Source: Artemia franciscana (lineage: Eukaryota; Arthropoda; Branchiopoda; Anostraca; Artemiidae). Taken from it: a stretch of 64,000 nucleotides of DNA. Every line of letters starts with the position of its first letter. The first letter of the stretch is position 1. The stretch is taken from NCBI RefSeq assembly GCF_032884065.1, contig NC_088872.1:1364001-1428000 (forward strand). Direction: 5' to 3'. Below are positions 1 through 12,207 of the stretch, in pieces. The translations under genes were made by a program, and so were the position numbers. Under the pieces are notes generated by a model. The model did not search any database, had not been told where the DNA came from, and saw only the letters and a list, made by a program, of their open reading frames with translations.

Positions 1-710
1 CACCATCAGATTCAGGGTATCAGAGAACCATACTGTAGAAGTTTCAAGCTCCTATCTACAAAAATGTGGAATTTTGTATATTTTGCCAGAAGACAAATCA
101 CGGGTGCGTGTTTATTTGTTTGTTTGTTTGTTTTGTTTTTGTTTTTTTTTTCCCAGGGGTCATCGTATCGACCAAGTGGTCCTATAATGTCGCAAAAAGG
201 CTCATTCTAACGGAAGTGAAAAGTTCTAGTGCCCTTTTTAAGTGACCAAAAAAATTGGAGGGCATCTAGGCCCCCTCCCACGCTCATTTTTTTCCCAAAG
301 TCAACGGATCAAAATTTTGAGATAGCCATTTTGTTCAGCATAGTCGAAAACCATAATAACTATGTCTTTGGGGATGACTTACTCCCCCACAATCCCTGGG
401 GGAGGGGCTGCAAGTTACAAACTTTGACCATTGTTTGCATATAGTAATGGTTATTGGGAAGTGTACAGACGTTTTCAGGGGGATTTTATTTTGTTTGGGG
501 GCGGGGCTGAGGAGAGGGGGCTATGTTGGAGGATCTTTCCTTGGAGGAATCTGTCATAGGGAAAGAAAAATTCAATGACAAGGGCGCAGGATTCTCTAGC
601 ATTACTGTAAGAAAACAATGAAAATAAACATGAAAACGTTTTTTCAAATGAAAGGAAGAAGTAGCATTGAAACTTAAAACGAACAGAGATTATTACGCAT
701 ATGAGGGGTT

Positions 711-788
711 CTAAAAATGCTTTAGCATAAAGAGCGAGGTATTTAGGAGGAGATAAATACCTTGCTCTTTATGCTAAAGTATTTTTAG
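711..788. repeat. Long hairpin inside family A copy 1
   Basis: Arms of 35 nt (711-745 and 754-788) are near-perfect reverse complements around an 8-nt loop. Each arm contains the motif GCATAAAGAGCGAGG or its complement, which also recurs in the terminal foldback. Only the copy at 32.3-34.0 kb has the same hairpin; other copies keep single, widely spaced arms. Confidence 0.85.
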
Positions 789-1206
789 TAATTTCAACTA
801 TTTATTCTAGGCCTTTCTGATTCAGGGGTCATTCTTAAAGAATTGGGACAAAACTTACGATTTAGTGTAAAGAGCAAGGTATTAACGAGGGTACAAACCC
901 CCTCGTATACATAATAAAAATATAAGGTTATGAAACTTTGTTACGTAAGTTAATTCTTAAGTTACGTATATTTTTTACTAATAAAAACGTTCGTTAAAAA
1001 TTAAAAGTTCTAGTTGCCTTTTTAAGTAACCGAAAAATTGGAGGGCAACTAGGCCTCCTTCTCCACCCCTTATTTCTCAAAATCGTCTGATCAAAACTAA
1101 GAGAAAGCCATTTAGCCAAAAAAAGAATTAATATACAAATTTCATTTTAATAGTTTATGTGCGGAGAGCCAAAACCAAACGTGCATTAATTCAAAAACGT
1201 TCAGAA

Positions 1207-1503
1207 ATTAAATAAAAAAAACTAATTTTTTTAGCTGAAAGTAAGGAGCGACATTAAAACTTAAAACGAACAGAAATTACTCCGTATATGAAGTGAGTAG
1301 TCCCCTCCGCAATCCCTCGCTCTTTACGCTAAAGTTTGACTCTGCCACAATTCTACTTTTTAAAACAATTTAAAGCTTTAGCGTAAAGAGCGAGGGATTG
1401 CGGAGGGGACAACTCATTTCATATACGGAGTAATTTCTGTTCATTTTAAGTTTTAATGTCGCTCCTTACTTTCAGCTAAAAAAATTAGTTTTTTTTATTT
1501 AAT
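1207..1503. repeat. Terminal foldback of family A copy 1
   Basis: Inverted arms of about 115-130 bp begin ATTAAAT and end ATTTAAT. Each arm carries GTAAGGAGCGACATTAAAAC and the motif TTTACGCTAAAG. The same foldback stands alone at 23300-23607 and 28581-28850. Confidence 0.85.
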
Positions 1504-1825
1504 TGTATAAGGGATTGTAGGGTTTTTGATAGTTATCAAAAAAATATTTTGCAGCACAATATTAAATCCGGTTGAATCTGAAGATACTACTGCCAATTTA
1601 GTGACAACGTAGAAAATTAATTTTTCCTCAGTCTCTTTGAAGAAAACAGCCGTTTCTATATTGGTTTTTCAATGCTTCTTGATCAGAAATATGTATGAAA
1701 AAATACAAACAATAAATCTATACTATAAAAAGCAGTTTGATAAGTATCTATATCTTTACTTGTTCCACAGTTTTTGGCTTTAAAATATTGGAAAGTCTGT
1801 AAATTTTACAATCCCCAGACAAAAT
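1504..1825 (+). repeat. Direct repeat R, first copy
   Basis: About 310 bp matching 2353-2660 with many substitutions. Shared blocks include AAATCCGGTTGAATCTGAAG and TTTTGGCTTTAAAATATTGG. It starts exactly where family A copy 1 stops. The 527 bp between the two copies (1826-2352) holds nothing I recognise. Confidence 0.75.
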
Positions 1826-2352
1826 CAACAGCTATGAACGAATATTTTTAAGACCAGCCATTTCTAGATCTAGAATTAGTACAGTCCTCCAGTTCTGAAA
1901 GCAAATATTCGAGCTATAAACATTTTGGTGCATTCTTGTACCAAAATGACAATATTTGAAGAATATCCCCGGCAGTCAAGCTCTCTTAAAAAACAATCAG
2001 AATGAAGGTCAAAAAGGAAAATTTTCAGATAATTATAGTCCAGAAAGCTTTTCAAACCGATCCCTTTGATAGAATTGTTTCTTCAGAGAAGAATATAGAT
2101 GGCCGGATAAGGTTCTCTTCTTAAGATTTTTTTCTAGGTAGTTTCGTTGTTTAGGGACACCCGTCAGCTCTATGGCATGTACCGCGTCTCAATAGAATCA
2201 CAATCCCATTTTAATGATCGTTTCCTAGGAATTTAGCCTTTCTAGGAAATAATACTTTCAACTATTTTTTACATTAACATTTGCAACAGCAACACGGGAA
2301 GTCAAATTGCAAGCTCCCACATAAGAGATTTTTATAAGGGAGATTACATTAT

Positions 2353-2660
2353 TGTATGAGGGATTTCAGGGTTTTTATAATTATCAAAAAAATATTTTAC
2401 AGCAACAAATTAAATCCGGTTGAATCTGAAGATGCTACTGCCAATTTAGTGACTATGCAGAAAATAAGTTTCTTTGAAAAAAACCACCGTTTCTATATTT
2501 GTTTTCCACGGCTTCTTGATCAGAAATATGCAGGTAAAAATACAAATAATAAAATATACTATAAAAAGCAGTTTGATAAGCATCTACATCTTAGATTTTT
2601 TCCACAGTTTTTGGCTTTAAAATATTGGAAACTCGGTAAATTTTACAATTCCCAGACTTA
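2353..2660 (+). repeat. Direct repeat R, second copy
   Basis: Second copy of the 1504-1825 unit. It has an open frame of 101 codons (2356-2661). The first copy is interrupted in the same frame and the predicted peptide has no recognisable domain, so I do not call a gene. Confidence 0.7.
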
Positions 2661-4377
2661 GAAAAGTACGATAAACAAACACAAAGCGACATTGACACCT
2701 ATCAACATCAATTTGGGAATTGGAAATCATAGCCCACGACTATCCTAGGATTGAAACGGTTTTTAAATTATTTTGTTTATCATCTTGTAAAATTACTTAA
2801 TCAAATAGGAGGTCCAGTTTACTACAGGCCCAGCTACAAATCTTTTTTTTAAATCAGCTCAGATATAAAATGTTTCGAAACAGTATAAACTGTCAAGAAG
2901 AGAGAATTGAGGATGATAACAGCAAGTAAAAAAACAACAAATCTACAATGCAAATTTTTCAGTCAAGTTCTTGGGTCAGATTTGAACCCGTCTTACAAGG
3001 AAATGCATTCAATTATTTCCTGATAATGTTGCTACTCTATCGGACCGTGTGGGAAACCAGCCTATTGTCCACTTCCTAAGTGATCCACAAATTGAGTCAA
3101 TATTCACCACACATTGCCTTTCTTTCATCTTCTATCGGGCAATTTAGTAAAGAAATTCAAATTACGTAGTCTCGTCCAATTTAGGATGCTGCTCATGCCC
3201 GTTAGGTCACTCTTAGATCATACTTATTTACTAAGTGGGATCAAACCCCTAAATTTCTTAATATTCGCCTTCAAATGATTCCTTCAAAATTATGTTGGCT
3301 GTCTTGTTTTGTTTTCCTAGTACCCAGGCATCTGCGCTGCACCTCGTTACGCTCGTCAAACTCTAACCTCGGCCACCTTTGCTTTCAATGTTTCTTTTGT
3401 TCCCATTTTTTCTTCACTTGAGGGGAAATAATTTTTCTCCTTCGTTATTACCTCTTCATTACATTTATCATAGACTTAGCTTCATACCTTGCTGCACTTT
3501 TCTTTTCAAGTAAAGAATTATAATTGACAAAAACTCTTTTCTGTATTCCAACAAAGGGGTACAGAGGTGAACCGGGGGGGATAAAGTAGATATACCCCTC
3601 TCACCCCAAAAAATAAATCGTAAATTTGTCCTGTAGGGTGGACATTCTTATAGATATTGACTAATAAGACAGGATAATGTGCATCGTAAATCTTATTGTG
3701 ACGAGGAAAACAAAAATGTGATTGATTGATTTATTTTGTTTAAAACAAAATTGTCATTAAAACTAACCCAATTTATTATAGGTTTTAACCGAATAAAGTA
3801 ATGTATGTTCAAAAAGTAGGCAATGTGCACAGTATAAATATGTATGAACAGTAGCGAAAATTTTCAGAATGACACAGATTAAAGTGCTCGGAAAGGGAAA
3901 ATTCCTTTGCGTCACAGCAATAGTTTCATTTGCTATTTGGCATTTGAGCAGATTATTCCATCACCAATTCCTGAGTCACATAAAATTACTGGAGTCACCG
4001 CAATACCTCGGCGCTAACGTTTCCTCGACAAGGAAAAACGAAGGACATACTGGATACTCTGACTTATTTTTGGTGTCTTGATGCGCACAGCTACAGACGA
4101 AGCTTGCAAGCTGAGTTATCTCTGTGGAGGAGAACTTGGGTACGGTCGGAAAACATGGCACCCGATTTTTCGGCACCTGCTTAAACGAATATGATAAAAA
4201 CATTTTCCCAACTCTACATTGATTTTGGAAGGTTGCTCCTGATCAGACGCAACGATTCCCATCACTACGGCTACGCGTGAGCGTTCTTTCTCTACCCTGA
4301 AAAGACTGAAATATTATACCAAGGGTGCCTCAGGACAGGAGCAACTTTATGGATTGGCCTTTTTTATTTAATTTTCG
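2661..4377. other. No gene recognised
   Basis: AT-rich sequence without a supported gene. Open frames of 70-75 codons at 3869-4203 overlap on both strands and show no family motif or splice context. A short stretch near 2975-3050 looks weakly tRNA-like on the minus strand but does not fold properly. Confidence 0.4.
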
Positions 4378-4766
4378 ATCTTTTTTAAATAATGCAGTGA
4401 AATCCGGCGTCCCCTTCATGGAAAACTCCCTTCCCCCATAAGAAATTCCTCCGTGGAAATATCCTCCTAAGTAACCTTGAAACTTCTACAGTAGGGTTCT
4501 CTGATACGCTGAATCTGTTGATGTTATTTTCATTGACATTCTAAAGCTTTTAAGAGTTCCCCCCTTTCTTTCGTAAATAAGGCAAATGGTCTCAGGCTTC
4601 TAACTTTTGATGAATATGACTAAAATTGATGAAACTTATATATTTGAAGTCAGCATAAAAATGCAATTCTTTTGACATTTCTATTGGTATCAAAATTTCG
4701 TTTTTTAGAGTTTCGGTTACTATTGAGCCGGGTCGCTCCTTACTTACAGTTCGTTACCACGTACTT
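4378..4766 (-). mobile_element. Family A repeat, deleted copy
   Basis: Minus-orientation copy containing only the hairpin-proximal part. It ends at a degenerate terminal hairpin (4747-4766). The M1 module is missing: sequence jumps near 4475 from the TCCTCC block directly to the TTGAAACTTCTACAG block, an internal deletion of about 450 bp relative to the copy at 34.4-35.2 kb. Confidence 0.75.
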
Positions 4767-4987
4767 TTTGATATAGCCTGATGCTACCTTCCTCCGCTTG
4801 CTATATACATAAGCAAGAAAATTAACACATGTTTGTTTATGGACACGCGTTCAAAGTGCGTGAAAATCCTGATAATATAGCTAAAAATGTACTGCACTGA
4901 AATTTAAGATGCAATAGAAAAATGTTCTAAATCCTTCCCTTTCTGTTTGAGACCAATTCAATAGCGAGTTGAGGACTTAAAGTTATG

Positions 4988-5215
4988 CGTGGTGGATCCT
5001 GGGGGGACTCCAGGTCCCCCAAGATTTTTTCTGGTGCCCTCATTTCTTGTTTTTTCTTTTCTTTTTCCACTTTTTTTTTTTTAGAATAAATCTTTCAATT
5101 TGGTCAATTACTGACACCTTTGTCACATTACCCCTCCCCTAGATTTTGCTCATTGGCATCCTTGTCACATTGGGTCTACCCCAAGATTTTGCTCTAGATC
5201 CACATCTGCAAGGAG
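4988..5215 (+). repeat. Dispersed repeat family B
   Basis: GC-skewed start (TGGATCCTGGGGGG), then CCCCCAAGATTTTTTCTGGT, a T-rich tract, TTTGGTCAATTACTG and CTTGTCACATTGGG. An inverted relative lies at 31504-31700 with the same block order. No coding capacity is seen. Confidence 0.65.
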
Positions 5216-7419
5216 TGGAGCAGTTAGGAGTCTCAAAATCCACCACTTTGAGAATACCCTTTTGTGGTATTTATATTTTCTTTAAATAGGATAAAATTGC
5301 CTCCTTAAACTAATTTTCCGGTGTGTCTCTGTTTTTTTAAGAGGGAGAAATCGTCACCTCCTTCTAAAGATTTGTGAATATTCACCCTTGTACTGCACAG
5401 AATTGCTAGATGACAACATGCTTTTTCAGAATGTTAATAGGATAATTAGAAGTCGGTAATCTTGTTAATTTGGATTATTTCTGCTTCCAGCTATTATTGT
5501 ATTGACAAACTTTACATATAAAAAAATAATGGTTTTCTTATTAGTCCTTGCTTATTTTAAAAGCTTTCTTATTACATAATGATGTTCATTCTTGAACTTT
5601 GTATTGTTCCGGATAATAATCCTTTTTATGTTGAAAATAGATGGCGATAATGAGCGCCACCAAGGAGGGGCAACAGCCGTCCCTGGCAAAAGGAAGACAA
5701 TAAAGATTCTCAATTCGAGATCTTGCCCCGAAGTATTTGTCCTTTGTCTTCAGATCTATTTAGAACCAAGACGATTTCTTTTTAATTAAGATATTACTGC
5801 GCATTACATTAAAAAAAAGTATTTTATGTGTTACCATTATAACTATTCATTGCACCCCCCTATTCTCAGCAGTATGCCCTGGCGGCATCCTTATGGTTAT
5901 AGTTTTTTTTTTATCAGGGGTGGATCTGGTATTTTTTTTGTGGGGGGGGGGGCAAAATATTTTACTCCAATTAACTTGGGAACGAAGAAATACCAGCAAT
6001 TTAAAGGGAACCTCAACGATTATACGCCGTAGGTAGGTTGTGGAAATGGTCGTAAATTCAATCAAAAATCTGCTGATGGTTAGAGTTCTAATTAATCTGT
6101 TGAAGTTAAAATGGTATAAAAATATTGATATAAAAACAGCTAGTCATCGAAACCACCCCGCCATAAAAAAAAATTAAAAGCTGTTCATAATGGTGTTACT
6201 TTCCGAAGGTCTCAGTAATTTCTGGCTTTTTAGTGTAATATTTACAAAAAAGACATTATTTATAATAGAATTTGTTTTCAGTAAAGCGCAAAGAAAGCTC
6301 TTAGAAGGAGCGTGATGAGAGCAGTTCTACTTTTATTTGTGGTAGCATCTGTCCTTGTTAGGTTTAACTTGATTGTTCATTTTAAACCTCTTTCCTCATA
6401 GGTTCGATGTGTCGTGTACAGTTGTTCAAGCTGATCGGAGACAAAACGAATTTGAGCCTATCTTGGGTGTTTATAAATAAACAGAACGTTTCTTTTCTTA
6501 TAGCCCAATTCGATCATATTGAGGCCATTTCTCTCGGTTAACATTTTGCATACTAAATTCTGAGAAAACAAAACTTGCTGGCGAAATTTCAGGTGCCGCA
6601 TAAAAAATCAACCAATCATTAAAATATTTTTCGTTCACTGAGGTCTACCTGGTTATGTCTACATGTTATGTAAACTGCAAGCCTTTCAGAGATCAAAATC
6701 ATTTAGGGGCCCTTTTCGGGCATCACGATTCGACACAGAAAAAACTAGTTACTTTTTTGGAGACGGTTAGCATAGGAAAGAAAATTATGAACTTCACTTT
6801 CAAGCTAAGCGAAGAAAAGAGATTTTCGGGCCTATTTTTTTTTAGTTTTAAATATTTTATTCTTTGGTAAGGAGTTATCGGATACATTTCCAGTCAAGTA
6901 ACTGGGATGAAAACAAGTATTATAACTCCAATTAACATAAAATAGCTCCAAGTTTTTCCTATTTTTCAATTTTTTGTTTCTTTTTGCATAAGAATTCCTT
7001 TTATCTAATTGCTTCCGGAAAAATTGTCATACGAAACAAAGCTGTGAAAAACTTATCAGTCGTTTTTTTGGACAAGTCAACATATAGGAGACGTAAATAT
7101 TATTTCACTCTTCCCTTTTTCCTCAAACATAACATTTTAAGACCCCTGGCTCTCCGAAAACAATCCCTGAAAGCTTTAATTCAGTCCTCCGTTGCTCCCA
7201 AGATATTACAGAGGTGTTAGTTTGATAGTCTGGATTGAAAGCTCCACTGTGGTTAATAGTACCAAAGTCCTAGATGGATTGGAAACAACCAGTCTCGGAC
7301 CCCCACCCCCTACATGCCTTCACTCTAAAAACAAAATATGAAGTCCCTGTGTCCCCCAACACTCTAAAAGTTTCAGCTCGATTTCCATCTTCGGTCGTAA
7401 AATTTAATAGATGTACAAT
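5216..7419. other. No gene recognised
   Basis: AT-rich sequence. It includes a poly(G) run near 5941-5951 and a short stretch near 6275-6400 that resembles dispersed family C. A small open stretch near 5641-5702 has non-neutral composition, but no acceptor/donor pair or family match could be seen. Confidence 0.35.
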
Positions 7420-7424
7420 TTTGA

Positions 7425-7735
7425 TGCTACTACTACTGCTACTGATAACTCACTGCAGCACCAAGCCACCTGAGGCCAACACAGCTACGCACGCTCATCC
7501 TCCAACCTAATCTATTTAAAGCCTCCCTCTTTACACCCTCCCAGGAAGTTCCCATTTCCTTCAAGCCTAGATATGTAGTTTCATTTGATTTACCTTTGAC
7601 TTTTCCTCCAAATAAGCTAGGACATATTTGAAGAAGCCACAATTCAACACCTGGAATCACCTGCTCCGCGCCCGGACATAAAGCACAGTCAGGATATTTA
7701 GCCCTATTTAGAAAACAGACTATCTTGAACAAAAG
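7425..7735 (-). mobile_element. LINE X, 3' end fragment (RT C-terminus)
   Basis: Minus-strand translation contains EMGTSWEGVKREALNRLGW and then VRSCVGLRWLGAAVS. This corresponds to the C-terminus of a non-LTR retrotransposon polyprotein and matches the end of the copy at 52.4-54.0 kb (RLGWRRSVRSSYGLRWLSAA). Directly after the coding end the minus strand runs into CAGTAGCAGTAGTAGTAGC, a trinucleotide tail. The fragment is severely 5'-truncated. It is a dead relic. Confidence 0.7.
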
Positions 7736-8030
7736 CTGTGAACACCGTTAATTTTTCCATAAAGCTTAAGGGCTTATTAGCAGAAATTCTACATTGAATT
7801 ACTGTACAGCTCATTGAAATCATGCCAAACAATTTTTTAGCTTATGTAGAAGCTATAAGCCCACGTACCCAGTGCGGATATTTTACAATACTAGTAAATC
7901 AAGGAACTTTCTTTGCTGTCTGTGGTGCATATCCTCAATTTGGATAATAGGATTTCAGGTACATATAACTTACTCCTAGATATAGGTGTTGTATGTAGTA
8001 CATTCAGCTAAACATACAGAAAGCAGGTAG

Positions 8031-9722
8031 TCAAATAGTTCGTGGTAACGAACTGTAGTAAGGAGCAACCCGGCTCAATAGAAACCAAAACTCTAAAAAA
8101 TGGAATTTTGATACCAATAGCTACATCAAAAGAATCGCATTTTAATGCTGATATATATAAATATATAAGTTTCATCGAGTTTAGTCTTACGCATCAAAAG
8201 TTAAGAGCCTGAGAAAATTTGCCTTGTTTTAGAAAATAGGGGAAAACAACCCCTAAAAGTCATAGAATCTTAACGAAAATTACACCGTCAGATTGAGCGT
8301 ATCAGAGAATCCTACTGTAGAAGTTTCAAGCTCCTATCTACAAAAATGTGGAATTTCGTACTTTTTGCCAGAAGGCAGATCACGGATGCGTGTTTATTTA
8401 TTTATTTATTTATTTTTTTTCCAGGGGTGATCGTATCGACCCAGTTGTCCTAGAATGTTGCGAGAGGGATCATTCTAACGGAAATGAAAAGTTCTAGTGC
8501 CCTTTTTAAGTGACCAAAAAAGTTGGAGGGCACCTAGGCCCCCTCCCACGCTAATTATTTTCCCAAAGTCAACGGATCAAAATTCTGAGATAGCCATTTT
8601 ATTCAGCGCAGTCGAAAAACCTTATAACTATGTCTTTGGAGACGACTTACTCCTCCACAGTCCCCGTGGGAGGGGCTACAAGTTACAAACTTTGACCTGT
8701 GCTTACATATAGTAATGGTTATTGGGAAGTGTACAGACGTTTTCGGGAGGATTTTTTGGTTGGGGAGAGGGGTTGAAAAGAGGGGGATATACTGGGGGAA
8801 CTTTCCATCGAGGAATTTGTCATGGGGGATGAAAATTTCCATGAAGGGAGCGCAGGATTTACTAGCATTATTTAAAAAAAAAACAATGAAAAAATGAATA
8901 TAAAAAAGTTTTTTTCAGCTGGAAGTAAGGAGCAGCATTAAAACTTAAGACGAACAGAAATTATTACCCATATGAGGGGCTCACTTCCTCCTAATACCTC
9001 GCTCTTTACGCTAAAGTATTTTTAGTAATGGCAAATATTTATTCTACGGCTTTTGTGATTCAGGGGTCATTCTTAATGAATTGGGACAAAATTTAAGATT
9101 TGGTATAAAGAGAGAGGTACTGACGAGGGGGCGAACCCTCTCATATGTGTAATAAAACACGAGAATAAAAAATTCTTTACGTAAGCTAATTTATAAGTTA
9201 CGTAGGCTATATCTTTTACTAATAAAAAGATTGGTAAAAAATTAAAAGTTCTAGTTGCCTTTTTGATTAACCAAAAAATTGGAGGGCAACTAGGCTTCCT
9301 TCCCGCTCTTTTTTTCTCAAAATCATTCGATCAAAATTATGAGAAAGCCATTTAGCCAAAAAAAAAAAAAAAAAAAAAAAAAAATATGCAAATTCCTCTG
9401 CGGAGAGCCAAAATTAAAACATGTATTGATTCAAAAACATTCAGAAATTAAATTAAAAAAACAAGTTTTTTCAACTGAAAGTAAGGAGCGACATTAAAAC
9501 TTAAAACGAACAGAAATTACTTCGTATATGAAAGGGGCTGTTTCCTCATCAACGCCCCGCTCTTTACGCTAAAGTTTTTTCTGTTTTAAAAAGAAGAGTT
9601 GAGAGACAGAGTCAAACATTAGCGTAAAGAGCGGGGCGTTGATGAGGAAGCAGCCCCTTTCATATACGAAGTAATTTCTGTTCGTTTTAAGTTTTAATGT
9701 CGCTCCTTACTTTCAGTTGACT
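8031..9722 (+). mobile_element. Family A repeat, near-complete copy
   Basis: Starts TCAAA then the terminal hairpin (8036-8055; one base changed from CAGTTCGTGGTAACGAACTG). Modules M1 (about 8485-8605) and M2 (about 9240-9350) follow, with a poly(A) run at 9360-9383. The foldback runs from about 9447 to 9722 and its last arm is cut short. At about 1.7 kb it is one of the best templates for the family. Open frames inside are not conserved as proteins. Confidence 0.85.
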
Positions 9723-11349
9723 TTTCAGTTTGCTTACGAGCTAATTATACGTAATTTTTCAAAACTTATTGCGTATTAAGATACCAAGGAAAGTGAAAAG
9801 GCAATCTGTTATTTTTAACTTGTTAGGGAGAAACTTCATAGACATATCATATACATATATGTATATGTACATATACATATTAAGAAATGAGAAAAACTCT
9901 GAATTTCAGTTTTTAATGAAAGTTTCATGTGCAGTTAAGCAAAGTTGACGGGTGCCTGATTAAAAAATAGGCGAAAAATTAGTAAAAACTAGCTCAAAAT
10001 TCAGCAGCTTAAGTAGGTGCAGCTTTCTTTGAAGGCGTAGTTCTTTGAGAACGAACAATCTGCTCGTCCTTAATTTTTTACGGATTAAAAGTGGTGTCGA
10101 ATTTGCTAATTACCTTCGACTAAATGTTTTCATGATTTAACGTGACAACACTGAAAAGGATGTAACTGCCCTAAAACTTCATAATTTTCAAACAACCAAA
10201 TAAAAAACTATAGAGAATAGTGGTTTTCAAATGTGAATAGGTCCAGAAAGAAAAATATTACCATTCTGATGTTCTAAAAAATCGTTGCAAAAATAGCCAA
10301 ATTTAAACAAGGTTTCTTGTGTTCAAAATCAACATTTACAATTTATTTATTCGTATTATTTTCTAGCTTCAAAGTGACTAAAAATTTTCCCAAATAATGC
10401 CAACGTATTCTTTTAACCTGCTTAAGCTGTTTGATGCAACATTTTTTCAGATTATTTTTGACAAATTTTCACCCAATTTCCTTATTTTTTTTTAAAGTTT
10501 GATGTCTATTAAACCCACGTAGCTACATATGAATGTGTAATTAAAAAAAGAAATTTATATTTTTTTCTAATTTGTTAAGATGTATATGGTTGTGGCTTTT
10601 CTCCTTGATCAGTTAAAATAATTAGATCATATATTTACAAGTTATTTATGCGTATTATTTAAAAAAAAACTTGAAATTGATTTAATATTTGCCAAAAATA
10701 TCAGGATCTTTGTGAAACTTTTAACTGACGACTAGAAGAAAATATAAAGTTTCTTTTTCTTTATCTTCTTTGCTTTAGTTCTTCTTTTCGTTTATTGAAT
10801 TTTAATATTTGAGCAGTTGGATCTAAATATGCTAAGCAATGCTTGATACCGACTAAGAATTTTATTAAAGAACTTGATAGACTTTCCTTTAAGTTTCAAA
10901 AAAGGCTTTAAAATGAGATACAAATTTTCTTTTTCTAATATTAATATCATTTCCTGGCATAATGTTCTTTTTTTCTTTCATTGAATTTTTAATGTTTTTG
11001 CAGCTAGTGTGGATATTTTTAGTCATTTTAATTGCATAGGCCACTTCATGGCCCTTCCTGGGGGGGCAGAATGTCTTTAGTTCCTGCTTTATTAATAAAA
11101 ACCTTCCCTTCTCTCTGTCTTTGTCTTCGCGACCGATTTTTTGTTCAATTTTTTTCTAAATAATTTGAACCATATTAATTTCTACAATACCGACCATTCT
11201 TTATTTTATGAATGGATATTCATATCGACAATACATTTTATGAATGGATATTTCTCTCTGCCTCTCTAAAGAGTTTTTTTTTTAAAAAATCATGATTTTG
11301 TCATGACTTGCTTTGCCCAAGATGTTCACAGTTAATCTTTTTCCCTTTT
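9723..11349. other. No gene recognised
   Basis: Very AT-rich. There is a palindromic ATATAC/GTATAT stretch near 9846-9880, weak internal similarity between about 10330-10390 and 10635-10690, and a short tandem duplication of TTTTATGAATGGATATT near 11203-11250. Nothing coding is supported. Confidence 0.4.
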
Positions 11350-12207
11350 CAAAACAGTTCGTGGTAACGAACTGTAGTGAGGAGCAACCCGGCTCAATAG
11401 TAACCGAAATTCTAAAAAACGGAATTTCGATACCAAAAGTTACATCAAAAGATTCACATTTTAATGCTGATTTTAAATATACTAGTTTCATCACGTTTAG
11501 TCTTAATCATCAAAAGTTACGAGCCTGAGAAAATTAGCCTTATTTTAGAAAATAGGGGGGAAAACCGCCTTTGAAGTCATAGAATCTCAACGAAAACCAC
11601 ACCATCAGACTCAGGGTATCAGAGAACCCTAGTGTAGAAATTTCAAGCTCATATCTACAAAAATGTGGAATTTTGTATTTTTTGCCACAAGACAGATCAC
11701 GGATGCGTGTTCATTTGTTTGTTTTTTTGTTGTTTTTTTCCCAGGGGTGATCGTATAGACCCAGTGGTCCTAGAATGTCGTGAGAGGACTCATTATAACG
11801 GAAATTAAAAGTTCTAGTGTCTTTTTTAAGTGACCGAAAAATCGGAGGGCACTTAGCCCCCTCCCACGCTCATTTTTGTCCCAAAGTCACAGGATCAAAA
11901 TTTTGAGATAGCCATTTTATTCAACATAGTTGAAAAACGTAATAACTATGTCTTTGGGGACTCCACCACAGTCCCCGTGGAAGGGGCTGCAAGTTACAAA
12001 CTTTGGCCAGTGTTTACACAGAGTAACAGTTATTGGAAGTGTACAGACGCTGTAAGGGGATTTGTTTAACTGGGGGGGGGGGGTATTGAGGGCAGGGGCT
12101 TATGCGGAGGAGTATTCCATGGAGGAATTGGTCATGGGGGAAAAGAATTTCCATGAAAGGGGCGCAGGATTTTCTAGCATTAAAAAAAAACAATGAGAAA
12201 ATGAATA

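Larger units (their letters stand above)
1..1503 (+). mobile_element. Family A repeat, copy 1 (left end cut by window)
   Basis: This is a copy of the dominant dispersed repeat of the window. It enters at the segment that lies about 260 bp inside the hairpin end of other copies, so the terminal hairpin is outside the window. In order it shows module M1 (about 218-340), a long hairpin (711-788), module M2 (about 1004-1115, a diverged copy of M1) and a foldback (1207-1503). Open frames such as 229-444 also occur in other copies, carry no recognisable domain and are treated as chance ORFs. No transposase is seen, so it is non-autonomous. Class assignment is inference. Confidence 0.8.

Noticed and set aside
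229..444. 71-codon frame with counterparts at 8497-8712 and 34507-34722 (MPFLSDQKNWRASRPPPTLI)
   Set aside because: It is a frame through module M1 of family A; other copies of the module break it and no domain is visible, so it is treated as chance coding in a repeat.
2971..3051. Possible tRNA on the minus strand (GGGTTCAAATCTGACCC resembles a B box)
   Set aside because: The T arm does not form a proper 5-bp stem and 7-nt loop, and no acceptor stem pairs.
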